Below, in pieces: positions 9,373 through 17,806 of a stretch of DNA of 64,000 bases (positions are counted from its first letter, which is position 1; each line of letters opens with the position of its first letter). A program made the position numbers and the translations under genes. The notes beneath the pieces were generated by a model. That model was not told where the DNA came from. It saw nothing but the letters and a program-made list of their open reading frames with translations, and searched no databases. The stretch is from the NCBI RefSeq assembly GCF_000282095.2, contig NZ_AKKC02000009.1:124001-188000 (forward strand), written 5' to 3'. Source of the DNA: Rhizobium sp. CF080 (GTDB taxonomy: Bacteria; Pseudomonadota; Alphaproteobacteria; Rhizobiales; Rhizobiaceae).

Positions 9373-9402
9373 GCGCGATGATCGGGATGCGGATGTGTCG
9401 GT

Positions 9403-9762
9403 TCAGCCTCGGCGGGCGAGCGAGAACTGGGCGCCGCTATCCTGCGTGCAATTGAGCTGGTTGGGGTTGACCAGCGAGCAGTTGACGCGCGACTGGGTCT
9501 TGCGCACCAGCGAGGTCATGTTGATCTCGACCAGCGTCGGCGACAGGCTGGTATAGGTGCCGGAGGCGAGCAGCGTGTTGCTGTCGCTGGAACGGGTGTT
9601 GAACGTGCCGGCCTGGAACGAGGATACGATGCCGTTCGGATCGACCCAGGTGCCTTCCACCCCCTGCGGCTGCACGGCCGCCATCTGTTGCGGCGGAGGG
9701 GAAGAAACGCAGGCCGTCAAGCTGGCTGCGGCGATGAGCGCGAAGCTCACTTTGAATTTCAT
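9403..9762 (-). CDS. outer membrane lipoprotein, Brucella Omp10-like
   Basis: A 119-residue lipoprotein. The signal sequence ends in a lipobox (SLTAC, Cys20). The mature part holds EGTWVDPNGIVSSF, LVEINMTSLVR and RVNCSLVNPNQLNCT, which match the Brucella Omp10 lipoprotein as I remember it, ending in an Arg-rich FSLARRG. The start at 9762 has a strong GGGAGA site eight bases upstream; the frame is open to 9852 but that extension would put the signal peptide inside the protein. Omp10 is an abundant outer-membrane lipoprotein of unknown mechanism. It is a single gene with its own terminator. Confidence 0.85.
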   Translation of the reverse strand: MKFKVSFALIAAASLTACVSSPPPQQMAAVQPQGVEGTWVDPNGIVSSFQAGTFNTRSSDSNTLLASGTYTSLSPTLVEINMTSLVRKTQSRVNCSLVNPNQLNCTQDSGAQFSLARRG

Positions 9763-9867
9763 GATCTGTCTCCCGCGATTCGGTCCGGCTTCGGTTGAGA
9801 AACCTTGCCGCCATCGCCCTATGTAACGCAAGATGTGGCCTTGAAAAGGCAAGAGCTTTCAACATGC

Positions 9868-9898
9868 AAAAAACCGCCCGCGGGAAGGCAGGCGGTTT
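9868..9898 (-). terminator. intrinsic terminator of the homospermidine synthase gene
   Basis: AAACCGCC (9871-9878) pairs with GGCGGTTT (9891-9898). On the minus strand the stem is followed by TTTTTTGC. It lies 60 bases past the homospermidine synthase stop. Confidence 0.85.
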
Positions 9899-9957
9899 CT
9901 ATTGTCTTTTATCGGATCAACGAATGGGTTTGTTGACTAACGAACGGGTTCGCGAAA

Positions 9958-11409
9958 TCAGCGAACCAGGATGTTCTTGAACTGCCACGGATCCTTGGTG
10001 TCGATATCTTCCGGGAAGAGGCCCGGGCGGCCATCGAGCGGGGTCCAGTCGGTGTAGTGACCTTCGACCGGGCCGAGATAGGGCAGCTGTACTTCGAGGC
10101 AGCGCTTATAGTCGATCTCGTCGGCTTCGACGATGCCGGCGGTCGGGTTTTCGAGCGCCCAGACCATGCCTGAGAGAACCGCCGAGGTTACCTGCAGGCC
10201 GGTGGCGTTCTGGTAAGGCGCGATGCGGCGGGTTTCTTCGAGCGACAGGCGCGAACCGAACCAGTAGGCGTTCTTCTCATGGCCGTAGAGCAGGACGCCC
10301 AGTTCGTCGATGCCGTCCTCCAGCTCGTCCTCGTCGAGAACGTGGTGGACCGGCTGCGGCGTCCCGCCATTGCCGAACATCTCATGCAGCGACAGGACCG
10401 CGTCGTTTGCCGGATGGTAGGCATAGTGGCAGGTCGGGCGGAAGGTCACTTCGCCGTCCTTGTCGCGCACCGTGAAATAGTCGGCGATCGAGATCGATTC
10501 ATTGTGAGTGACGAGGAAGCCATACTGCGGGCCGGGGGTCGGGCACCAGGAACGGACTCGGGTATTGGCGCCCGGCTGTTCCAGATAGATGGCGGCCTTG
10601 TTGCCCTTCTTGTGCTTCTTGCCGTTCTTCGGCACCCATTCCTCATGGGTACCCCAGCCGAGTTCGGCCGGCTGCATGCCTTCGGAAATGAAGCCTTCGA
10701 CCGACCAGGTGTTCCAGAAGACGTTGAGCGGCTTCGGATGCTTGGTGCGCTGGGTGTCGCGCTCGGCGATGTGGACGCCCTTGACGCCGAGCTTCTTCAT
10801 CAGCTTGGCCCAGCCTTCGCGGTCGTGCTGATCCGGCTCGTCGAACTTCAGGCCGGTGTCGTTGGCGAGGTTGACCAGCGCCTGCTTGACGAACCAGGAA
10901 ACCATGCCGGGGTTTGCGCCGCAGGTGGACACGGCGGTCGCGCCGCCGGGGCTCTTGGCCTTTTCCTTGCGCACGGTTTCACGCAGCGCATAGTTGGTGC
11001 GGTCGGCATTCTTCATGTTCTTGTCGAAATAGAAGCCGAGCCAGGGTTCGACGACCGTGTCGATGTAAAGAACGTCGAGCTTGCGGCAGAGCTTCATCAG
11101 GTCGAGCGAACCGGTGTCGACCGAGAGGTTGACGCAGAAGCCCTGGCCCTTGCCTTCGGTCAGAAGCGGCTTCAGGAGGTCCTTGTAGTTCTCCTTGGTC
11201 ACATATTCCTTGATGTGACGGACGCCGTGCTTCTTCAGGATCTCCATGTCGGCGGGTTCTTCGCGCGGGTCGATGACGACCATCCGGCTCTTGTCGAACT
11301 TGAAATGGCGTTCGATCAGCGGCAGCGTGCCGCGGCCGATCGAGCCGAAACCGATCATCACGATCGGACCGGTGATTTCGCCATAAACCGGATAGGTAGT
11401 CTCTGACAT
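9958..11409 (-). CDS. hss: homospermidine synthase
   Basis: This NAD-dependent enzyme condenses putrescine units (or putrescine with spermidine) to homospermidine, the main polyamine of many rhizobia. The 483-residue length is typical. The N-terminal Rossmann motif reads MIGFGSIGRGTLPL. Later segments include TAVSTCGANPGMVSWFVKQAL, QPAELGWGTHEEWVP and QYGFLVTHNESISIADYF. The family belongs to the saccharopine dehydrogenase-like fold. The start at 11409 is preceded by an AGGAGAAAG site. It is monocistronic; a 282-base region upstream separates it from the next gene and must hold its promoter. Confidence 0.95.
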   Translation of the reverse strand: MSETTYPVYGEITGPIVMIGFGSIGRGTLPLIERHFKFDKSRMVVIDPREEPADMEILKKHGVRHIKEYVTKENYKDLLKPLLTEGKGQGFCVNLSVDTGSLDLMKLCRKLDVLYIDTVVEPWLGFYFDKNMKNADRTNYALRETVRKEKAKSPGGATAVSTCGANPGMVSWFVKQALVNLANDTGLKFDEPDQHDREGWAKLMKKLGVKGVHIAERDTQRTKHPKPLNVFWNTWSVEGFISEGMQPAELGWGTHEEWVPKNGKKHKKGNKAAIYLEQPGANTRVRSWCPTPGPQYGFLVTHNESISIADYFTVRDKDGEVTFRPTCHYAYHPANDAVLSLHEMFGNGGTPQPVHHVLDEDELEDGIDELGVLLYGHEKNAYWFGSRLSLEETRRIAPYQNATGLQVTSAVLSGMVWALENPTAGIVEADEIDYKRCLEVQLPYLGPVEGHYTDWTPLDGRPGLFPEDIDTKDPWQFKNILVR

Positions 11410-11691
11410 GTCTTTCTCCTTGATCGCGGCCCGGAGGACCGCTGCCCCGCTTAATCGGCAGTGGAATGGAAATTTAAAGGCTGCACTCGGGCAATTCGCG
11501 GCGCTCTAGATCATAAAACTTCGTCACAATAAAGAGCCTGTCGATTTTCGGGGGATGAATCGCGGTCGTTATTCGAGGACGGCGGGCGTCGCTTCGGATT
11601 TTCGAAGGGCTGCGACAAACTCGGTGGTATCGAAATCATCGAAGTGTTCGACGGCCGTCGGCGAAAGCCTCGCACGGATCTGGACCATTAG

Positions 11692-12066
11692 TCACTCGGT
11701 CGCGGTACCCTGGTGGAAAACCATGCGCCACTTGCCGTCCGGATCGAGGCGCCAGATGGAGCTGCGGTTGGCGAATTGGCTTGTGCCGTCGTCGTTGACG
11801 CGGGTGCCGCGATAGGTGGCGAGCGCGATCGTGTCGCTCAGCATCGTAGCGCTGAAATCGGAGATCGACGTGTTGTTCGGACCGGTCTCGGCAACGAGGC
11901 GGGTGATGATGTCCTCGAACGTGTAGGCGAGGCCGGAGCGGCCGAATTCGCGGAATTCCGGCGCCAGCAGTTCGCGCAGCTTCTCCTCGGAATTGCGGAC
12001 CTCGCGGCTCTGCAGCGCGATCTCGAGCGCAAGCAGATGATCCGCAAGGGTTTCGGATGCGGCCAT
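11692..12066 (-). CDS. NTF2/SnoaL-like (DUF4440-type) protein
   Basis: A 124-residue small alpha+beta protein with the pattern of DUF4440/NTF2-like domains: an N-terminal helix (DHLLALEIALQSREVR), then LLAPEFREFGRSGLAYTFEDII, and a C-terminal strand pair SSIWRLDPDGKWRMVFHQGT. The cone-shaped fold often binds small hydrophobic ligands, but no catalytic residue can be assigned. The ATG follows the stop of the class IV aminotransferase gene without any gap, so translation is coupled. It is the last gene of the pepF-pabB-pabC-like unit; a link to folate synthesis is only positional. Confidence 0.85.
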   Translation of the reverse strand: MAASETLADHLLALEIALQSREVRNSEEKLRELLAPEFREFGRSGLAYTFEDIITRLVAETGPNNTSISDFSATMLSDTIALATYRGTRVNDDGTSQFANRSSIWRLDPDGKWRMVFHQGTATE

Positions 12067-12771
12067 CTACCGGCCTGCTCGGGCCATCTTGGCCGGGCGG
12101 GCGGCAGGGCGAGGGGCTTCCGTCGGCATTTCCGATCGCGCCGCCTGGGCGACGAGTTCGGCGGCGATCAGGCCGCGCAACGAATTGCCGACGAAGAAGC
12201 GGCGGTTTTCGAGGTCGGTCGGGCGGAGAACCTGGCTTTTCGCCTTGCCTTCGCGGATCAGGTCGGCGCGCAGGATGCCGGGCAGCAGGCCGCTCGAGAG
12301 CGCCGGTGTGAGGAGCGAGCCGTCCTTGGTTTCGACGAAGACGTTGGTGATCGTGCCTTCGCAAACCTCGCCGCGCTCGTTGAGGAGAATCACCTCATCG
12401 GCCTCTTCGGGCGTAAATTCGGCGCGGGCGGCCTCGTAGAGCTCGCGGCGGGAGGTCTTGTGGCGATAGGTCGGGTCGTCGGAAGGAAGCGTCGTCCTGG
12501 CGACCTGGATCCGCCAGAGGGTGTCGGCGGGCAGGGGCGTGAAGGGCGTCGTGGTGATCTCGATCTTGCCGCGATAGGTCATCACGAGGCGGACGCGGAG
12601 CGGCGTCTCGCCACCGGCGGTCGCCGCTTGAAGCTGTTTCAGCGTATCTGCCGGCGGCTGGCGGAAACCCAACGCGTCCGCCGACCGGCTGAGCCGGCGC
12701 AGATGCTGGTCCACCCGGAGCAAGCCGTTGCCCGGTTCCCAGCGCATTGTTTCGATCAGCGAGAAATCCAT
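12067..12771 (-). CDS. pabC: class IV aminotransferase, aminodeoxychorismate lyase-like
   Basis: A 234-residue PLP-fold type IV protein. The class features are RHKTSRRELYEAAR with the candidate Schiff-base Lys, then ADEVILLNERGEVCEGTITNVF and LTPALSSGLLPGILR. It probably acts as 4-amino-4-deoxychorismate lyase, releasing p-aminobenzoate and pyruvate after PabB. The start at 12771 has a GGTGGGC ribosome site and overlaps the pabB end by 16 bases, which supports a joint role in folate synthesis. Class IV enzymes also include branched-chain and D-amino acid transaminases, so the exact reaction rests mainly on context. Confidence 0.85.
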   Translation of the reverse strand: MDFSLIETMRWEPGNGLLRVDQHLRRLSRSADALGFRQPPADTLKQLQAATAGGETPLRVRLVMTYRGKIEITTTPFTPLPADTLWRIQVARTTLPSDDPTYRHKTSRRELYEAARAEFTPEEADEVILLNERGEVCEGTITNVFVETKDGSLLTPALSSGLLPGILRADLIREGKAKSQVLRPTDLENRRFFVGNSLRGLIAAELVAQAARSEMPTEAPRPAARPAKMARAGR

Positions 12772-13943
12772 TGGTTGCCCACCGCAAAGCGTGCCTTCAA
12801 CAGGCACTCGTCATACTCGGCCTCGGCCTTCGAGTCGAAGACGATGCCGCCGCCGACATTGAAGACGGCTTTTTCGTCATTGAAAAGTGTGATCGTGCGG
12901 ATCGCCACCGAAAAACGCATCGGGCCGGCCGGATCGCACCAGCCGATGGCGCCGCAATAAACGTCGCGCGGTGCCTTTTCGAGATCAGCGAGGATGCGCA
13001 TGGCCCACATTTTCGGCGCTCCGGTGATCGAGCCGCAGGGAAAGAGCGCGGAGAGAATCTCGGGAAAGCCGATCTCGGGCAGCAGCTTCGCCCGCACATG
13101 GCTCACCATCTGGTGGACGGTCGGATAGGTCTCGATCTCGAAAAGTTTCGGCACCGAGAGCGTGCCGACCTCGCTGATCATGGAGATGTCGTTGCGCAGC
13201 AGGTCGACGATCATGCGGTTTTCGGCGAGCGTCTTTTCGTCGGCCAGCATGTCCGCGATGATCGCTTCGTCTTCTTCCCCTGTCGCGCCGCGCGGGGCGG
13301 TGCCCTTCATCGGATGGGTTTCGATGAAACGATCCGCATCGACCGAAAAGAACAGTTCAGGCGAGCGCGACAGGATGACCGGATCTCCTGAAGCTCCGCC
13401 GAGGTCGATATAGGCGCCGTAGCGCACCGGCTGGCGGGCGACGAGCGACCAGAATGCCCGCAGCGGATCGCCGTGCCAGCGCGCGGTGACCGGCATGGTC
13501 AGGTTCGCCTGGTAACAATCGCCGTTGCGCAGGTGCCGGTGAAGCCGGTCGAACCGTTCTTGGTAGGTCGCGAGATCCCACATGGCGCGGGGTTCGCTGA
13601 GGAACGAGCCCTCTGAGGAGCCATCATCGACCACCTTGCCGGGCGGTCCCGCAAGCGGATGCTCGTTGCCCGAGGGGTGATCGAATATGCCCATGGCGAT
13701 CAAGGGCGTCGGCCGGTTGTCGACGATCAGGTGCCGGAGCTTGTCCTCGAAGACGTAGCCGGTCTCGTAGCAGATATAGCCTGCCAGCCAGTGGCCGGCG
13801 AGGCGCGCCTCTTCCAGGCGCCGAAGTGCGGGCAGCACCTCGGCGGCGGTCCGGGCCATGACGATTTCCTTCGGCCGGTCGAAGACGAGGCTCCGGCCGG
13901 CGGGGTCGTCACGAAAGAGCGCGAAGGGCGCTTTCTCATTCAT
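12756..13943 (-). CDS. pabB: aminodeoxychorismate synthase component I
   Basis: PabB converts chorismate plus ammonia to 4-amino-4-deoxychorismate for folate synthesis. The 395-residue protein contains the chorismate-binding domain with FSVDADRFIETHPMKGTAPRG, VDLLRNDISMISEVGTLSVP, ALFPCGSITGAPK and GAIGWCDP. The PIKGT motif reads PMKGT. The protein is shorter than E. coli PabB (about 450) but normal for the alphaproteobacterial form. It starts 22 bases after pepF and overlaps the lyase-like gene, as part of a four-gene minus-strand operon. No glutaminase subunit (PabA) gene is adjacent. Confidence 0.92.
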   Translation of the reverse strand: MNEKAPFALFRDDPAGRSLVFDRPKEIVMARTAAEVLPALRRLEEARLAGHWLAGYICYETGYVFEDKLRHLIVDNRPTPLIAMGIFDHPSGNEHPLAGPPGKVVDDGSSEGSFLSEPRAMWDLATYQERFDRLHRHLRNGDCYQANLTMPVTARWHGDPLRAFWSLVARQPVRYGAYIDLGGASGDPVILSRSPELFFSVDADRFIETHPMKGTAPRGATGEEDEAIIADMLADEKTLAENRMIVDLLRNDISMISEVGTLSVPKLFEIETYPTVHQMVSHVRAKLLPEIGFPEILSALFPCGSITGAPKMWAMRILADLEKAPRDVYCGAIGWCDPAGPMRFSVAIRTITLFNDEKAVFNVGGGIVFDSKAEAEYDECLLKARFAVGNQWISR

Positions 13944-13965
13944 GGGTGTGCATTAAGGGAATGCG

Positions 13966-15822
13966 TCAGGCCTTGTCCAGAGCCTCCAGCTCGTCGATCA
14001 GGCCTTCGATCATCGACAGGCCCTTGGACCAGAAGGATGGATCGGTGGCGTCGAGGCCGAAGGGTTTCAGCAGTTCCGAATGATGCTTGGTGCCGCCGGC
14101 CTTCAGGAGCTCGAAATACTTCTGCTGGAAGCCCGGAGCGGCGTTCTGGTAGACCGCGTAGAGCGAATTCACCAGGCAGTCGCCGAAGGCATAGGCGTAG
14201 ACGTAGAAGGGCGAGTGGATGAAGTGGGGGATGTAGGTCCACCAGCTTTCATAACCTTCGGAAATCTTGATGGCGGGTCCGAGGCTTTCGCCCTGGACGG
14301 AGAGCCACAGCTCGCCGATCTGCTCGGCGGTCAGCTCGCCTTCCTTGCGAGCCGTGTGGACCTTGCGCTCGAACTGGTAGAAGGCGATCTGGCGCACGAC
14401 CGTGTTGATCATGTCCTCGACCTTCTGGGCGAGCATGGCCTTGCGCTCACGTTTGTCGGTGGTCTTTTCAAGCAGCGCGCGGAAGGTCAGCATCTCGCCG
14501 AAGACGGAGGCGGTTTCGGCCAGCGTCAGCGGCGTCTGGCACATCAGGGCGCCCTGGTCGCCGGCGAGAACCTGGTGCACGCCATGGCCGAGTTCGTGGG
14601 CCAAGGTCATCACGTCGCGCGGCTTGCCCATGTAGTTGACGAGCACGTAAGGGTGGGCGGAGGGCACGGTCGGGTGCGCGAAGGCGCCGGGCGCCTTGCC
14701 GGGGCGCACCGGCGCGTCGATCCATTCCTCCTCGAAGAAGCGGCCGGCGATCTCGGCCATTTCGGGCGCGAAGCCGCGATAGGCGTCGAGCACGGTATCC
14801 TTCGCCTCAGTCCAGGAGATCAGCGCGTTCGGGGTTTCCGGCAGCGGCGCGTTGCGGTCCCAGAAATTCAGTTGCTCCATGCCGAGCCATTTTGCCTTCA
14901 TCGCGTAATAGCGATGCGAGAGGCGCGGATAGGCCTGCTTCACGGCTTCGGCGAGCGCATCGACCACTTCGCGCTCAACGCGGTTGGCGAGATGGCGGCT
15001 GTCGGCGATATCCTCGAAGCCGCGCCAGCGATCGGAGATTTCCTTGTCCTTGGCGAGCGTATTGGTGATCAGCGTGAAGACGCGCAGGTTGTCGCCGAAG
15101 GTCTTCGACAAGGCTGCTGCGGCCTTGGCGCGGGTTTCCGGCTGCGGCTCCTGCAGCATGTTGAGGGTGACTTCGAGCGGCAATTGCTCGCCGTCGATCT
15201 CGAAGCGGAGCTCGGCCATGGTCTCGTCGAACAGGCGGTTAAAGGCGGCCGCCGAGGTCATCGATTTTTCGAGGAAAAGCTGTTCGAGCTTGTCGTCGAG
15301 CTGGAAGGGCTTGTCCTTGCGCAGGTCGACCAGCCAGGGGCGGTAGTGGCCGGCGGCAGGATCACGGTCCATGCAGGCGTCGATGACCGTATCGTCGATG
15401 CGATTGAGTTCCAGCGCGAAGAACAGCAGGTGCGCGGAGAGGTCGGTCAGCTTCGCCTGCACGTCGCCATAGAATTTGCCGTTGGCCGGGCTCGACGTAT
15501 CGGAGAAATAGGTGAGGCCGGCGAAGGAGCCGATCTTGCCGAGCAGGTCATCGAGCGCCTCGTATTCCTTGAGCGCCTCGCCGATGCCGCCGGCGCCGGT
15601 CTTCATTGCGGCTTCGGCAAGCTTGCCCTTCCACTTTTCCTCGAAGGCGATCGAGAGCTTGGCCGCTTTTTCCATGTCGGCCGTGAAGGCCGGGGCATCC
15701 TTGGCGGCATAGAGATCCGAGAGCTTCCAGACCGGCAGAAGGCCGAGCGCCGGGTCGGAGGCGGCAGCGCCTGCGGCGGTTGCGGCCAGAATTTCGGGGA
15801 GGACGGTGGCGGACATGTTCAT
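13966..15822 (-). CDS. pepF: M3 family oligoendopeptidase F
   Basis: A cytoplasmic zinc oligopeptidase of 618 residues. The zinc motif HELGHG lies near residues 409-414 in LAHELGHGVHQVLAG, with the distal Glu in LAETASVFGEML. The C-terminal FIHSPFYVYAYAFGDCLV is typical of the PepF/M3 family. The start at 15822 has GAAGGA eight bases upstream; the open frame continues upstream without family similarity. It hydrolyses short peptides. It is the first gene of the operon with pabB and diverges from the sigma-54 response regulator across 151 bases. Confidence 0.95.
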   Translation of the reverse strand: MNMSATVLPEILAATAAGAAASDPALGLLPVWKLSDLYAAKDAPAFTADMEKAAKLSIAFEEKWKGKLAEAAMKTGAGGIGEALKEYEALDDLLGKIGSFAGLTYFSDTSSPANGKFYGDVQAKLTDLSAHLLFFALELNRIDDTVIDACMDRDPAAGHYRPWLVDLRKDKPFQLDDKLEQLFLEKSMTSAAAFNRLFDETMAELRFEIDGEQLPLEVTLNMLQEPQPETRAKAAAALSKTFGDNLRVFTLITNTLAKDKEISDRWRGFEDIADSRHLANRVEREVVDALAEAVKQAYPRLSHRYYAMKAKWLGMEQLNFWDRNAPLPETPNALISWTEAKDTVLDAYRGFAPEMAEIAGRFFEEEWIDAPVRPGKAPGAFAHPTVPSAHPYVLVNYMGKPRDVMTLAHELGHGVHQVLAGDQGALMCQTPLTLAETASVFGEMLTFRALLEKTTDKRERKAMLAQKVEDMINTVVRQIAFYQFERKVHTARKEGELTAEQIGELWLSVQGESLGPAIKISEGYESWWTYIPHFIHSPFYVYAYAFGDCLVNSLYAVYQNAAPGFQQKYFELLKAGGTKHHSELLKPFGLDATDPSFWSKGLSMIEGLIDELEALDKA

Positions 15823-15973
15823 CGCTTTTTTCCTTCTCAACCTGTTGCGTCTGTTTTCCTTGCCGGCCGTTAAAATGCAAGCTTTTCTCAAAAGGGGATG
15901 TTCAAGGCTTTCTGACACAACCAGCGGCATAACAGCCTAAAAGGGCCATGATGACCATTGCTGGGAGCCGAGC

Positions 15974-17536
15974 ATGATTGCGCAAATCCTCGTTGTCGAT
16001 GACGATCCGATTCAGCGTCGCCTGTTGAAAAATGCGGTGGAACGTTACGGCCATGCCGCCCATCTTGCCGAGAACGGACTGGCGGCGCTGGAGTTCCTGA
16101 AGCGTACCGCGACCGACATCAATGTCATCGTGCTCGACCTGATGATGCCGGAAATGGACGGCCTCACCTTCCTCGCGGCAATCCGCGAACTCGGCATCGA
16201 AACGCCGGTGATTGTCCAGACGGGCCAGGGCAGCATCGAATACGTGGTGCAGGCGATGCGCGCCGGCGCCTTCGATTTCGTCGTGAAGCCGGTATCGCCG
16301 GAACGGATCGGCGCCTCGATCACCAACGCGCTGAAGCTCGACCAGAAGGAATCGAAGGCCCGCGTCGGCCGCCGCCATCGTGCCGGCGCCGTCGGCTTCG
16401 GCGACATCATCTCGGCGAGCCCGGACATGCTGCGCGTGATCGATCTTGCGCAGCGCGCCGCCCATTCCAACATCCCGGTGGTGCTGGAAGGCGAATCCGG
16501 CGTCGGCAAGGAAATGATCGCCCGTGCCATCCAGTCGAACAGCGACCGGGCCGGCAAGCCGTTCATCACCGTCAACTGCGGTGCCATTCCTCACAATCTG
16601 GTGGAAAGCATCCTCTTCGGCCACGAGAAGGGCGCCTTTACCGGTGCTTCGGAAAAACATACCGGCAAGTTCGTGGAAGCCGATGGCGGCACGCTTTTCC
16701 TCGACGAGATCGGCGAATTGCCGCTCGACGTGCAGGTGAAGCTGTTGCGCGCCGTGCAGCAGGGCGAGGTCGAGACCGTCGGCGCTTCCAAGGTCCAGAA
16801 GGTCAATGTCCGGCTGATTTCGGCAACCAACAAGGACCTGATCGAGGAAGTCCGGGCCGGCCGCTTCCGCGAAGACCTCTATTATCGTCTCAACGTCTTC
16901 CCGATCACCATTCCGGCGCTGCGCCGCCGCAAGGAAGACATTCCGCATCTCGCCCGCGTGTTTGCCGAGCGCTTCTCGACCGAGCAGAAGCTCAACCGGA
17001 CGCTGGCTGTCGGCGCCGGGGCGCTGGCGCTTTTGACGGCCTACGACTGGCCAGGCAATATCCGCCAGCTCGAAAACGCCGTGTTCCGCGCGGTGGTGCT
17101 GGCCGAGGGCGACGAGCTCACCGAAGAGGATTTTCCGCAGATCGCCGCGCAGATCCCGGAATTCCGGCCGGCAGAACTGGCAGCGACTGCGGTCATGCCG
17201 TCACCGGGCGCCATGTCCGATCATGCGATGCGCGAGGCGCTCGCCGATTCGCCGGTGTTTGCCAACAGCGACAAGGCCAGGGCGGCACGGCCTGATGCGA
17301 AGGCCATGCTGGCCGCTGCTTATCCCCAGGAAAACGTCATCGTCAGCACCGACGAGACGGGCGAGGTGAGGAAACTTGCCGATGTCGAGGAGGAGCTGAT
17401 CCGCTTCGCCCTGAAGTTCTATCGCGGTCAGATGAGCCAGGTTGCCCGCAAACTCGGCATCGGACGCTCGACGCTTTATCGTAAACTTAAGGATTACGGC
17501 ATCGATCCTGACGATCCGCTCAAGGAAGCCGCGTAA
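15974..17536 (+). CDS. sigma-54-dependent response regulator
   Basis: A 520-residue NtrC-type regulator. The receiver domain (residues 4-120) has the acidic cluster VVDDDP and phospho-acceptor Asp55 in IVLDLMMP. The AAA+ domain (about 145-375) has Walker A GESGVGKE, the sigma-54 contact loop GAFTGA (about 219-224), Walker B GGTLFLDEIGE and the arginine segment RFREDLYYRLN. A Fis-type helix-turn-helix closes the protein (MSQVARKLGIGRSTLYRKL). All key residues are present, so it should be a functional enhancer-binding activator. No histidine kinase gene is next to it, and the target genes are unknown. Confidence 0.93.
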   Translation: MIAQILVVDDDPIQRRLLKNAVERYGHAAHLAENGLAALEFLKRTATDINVIVLDLMMPEMDGLTFLAAIRELGIETPVIVQTGQGSIEYVVQAMRAGAFDFVVKPVSPERIGASITNALKLDQKESKARVGRRHRAGAVGFGDIISASPDMLRVIDLAQRAAHSNIPVVLEGESGVGKEMIARAIQSNSDRAGKPFITVNCGAIPHNLVESILFGHEKGAFTGASEKHTGKFVEADGGTLFLDEIGELPLDVQVKLLRAVQQGEVETVGASKVQKVNVRLISATNKDLIEEVRAGRFREDLYYRLNVFPITIPALRRRKEDIPHLARVFAERFSTEQKLNRTLAVGAGALALLTAYDWPGNIRQLENAVFRAVVLAEGDELTEEDFPQIAAQIPEFRPAELAATAVMPSPGAMSDHAMREALADSPVFANSDKARAARPDAKAMLAAAYPQENVIVSTDETGEVRKLADVEEELIRFALKFYRGQMSQVARKLGIGRSTLYRKLKDYGIDPDDPLKEAA

Positions 17537-17806
17537 TTACTGCCGCGCAATTGCTAATGTATTAGCTAGTGTTAACCTTCGCGCAAGGATGTCCTGTCAA
17601 CGTCTGTCAATCTTCGATTAGTCAATTGTTGACTATACGGGAGAAGCTTGTACATGTGTGGCACATTTGCCATCGTGTCACCGCAATTGACAGTCATTTG
17701 GGCAACGTGGGACGTTGTCGACAGGACGGGGATCGTTTTGCCGGATCAGTATGCAAAAGAAACGCCTTCGGGTGAGAAAAGGCGCGGCGGCGAAGCCGGG
17801 CTTTTT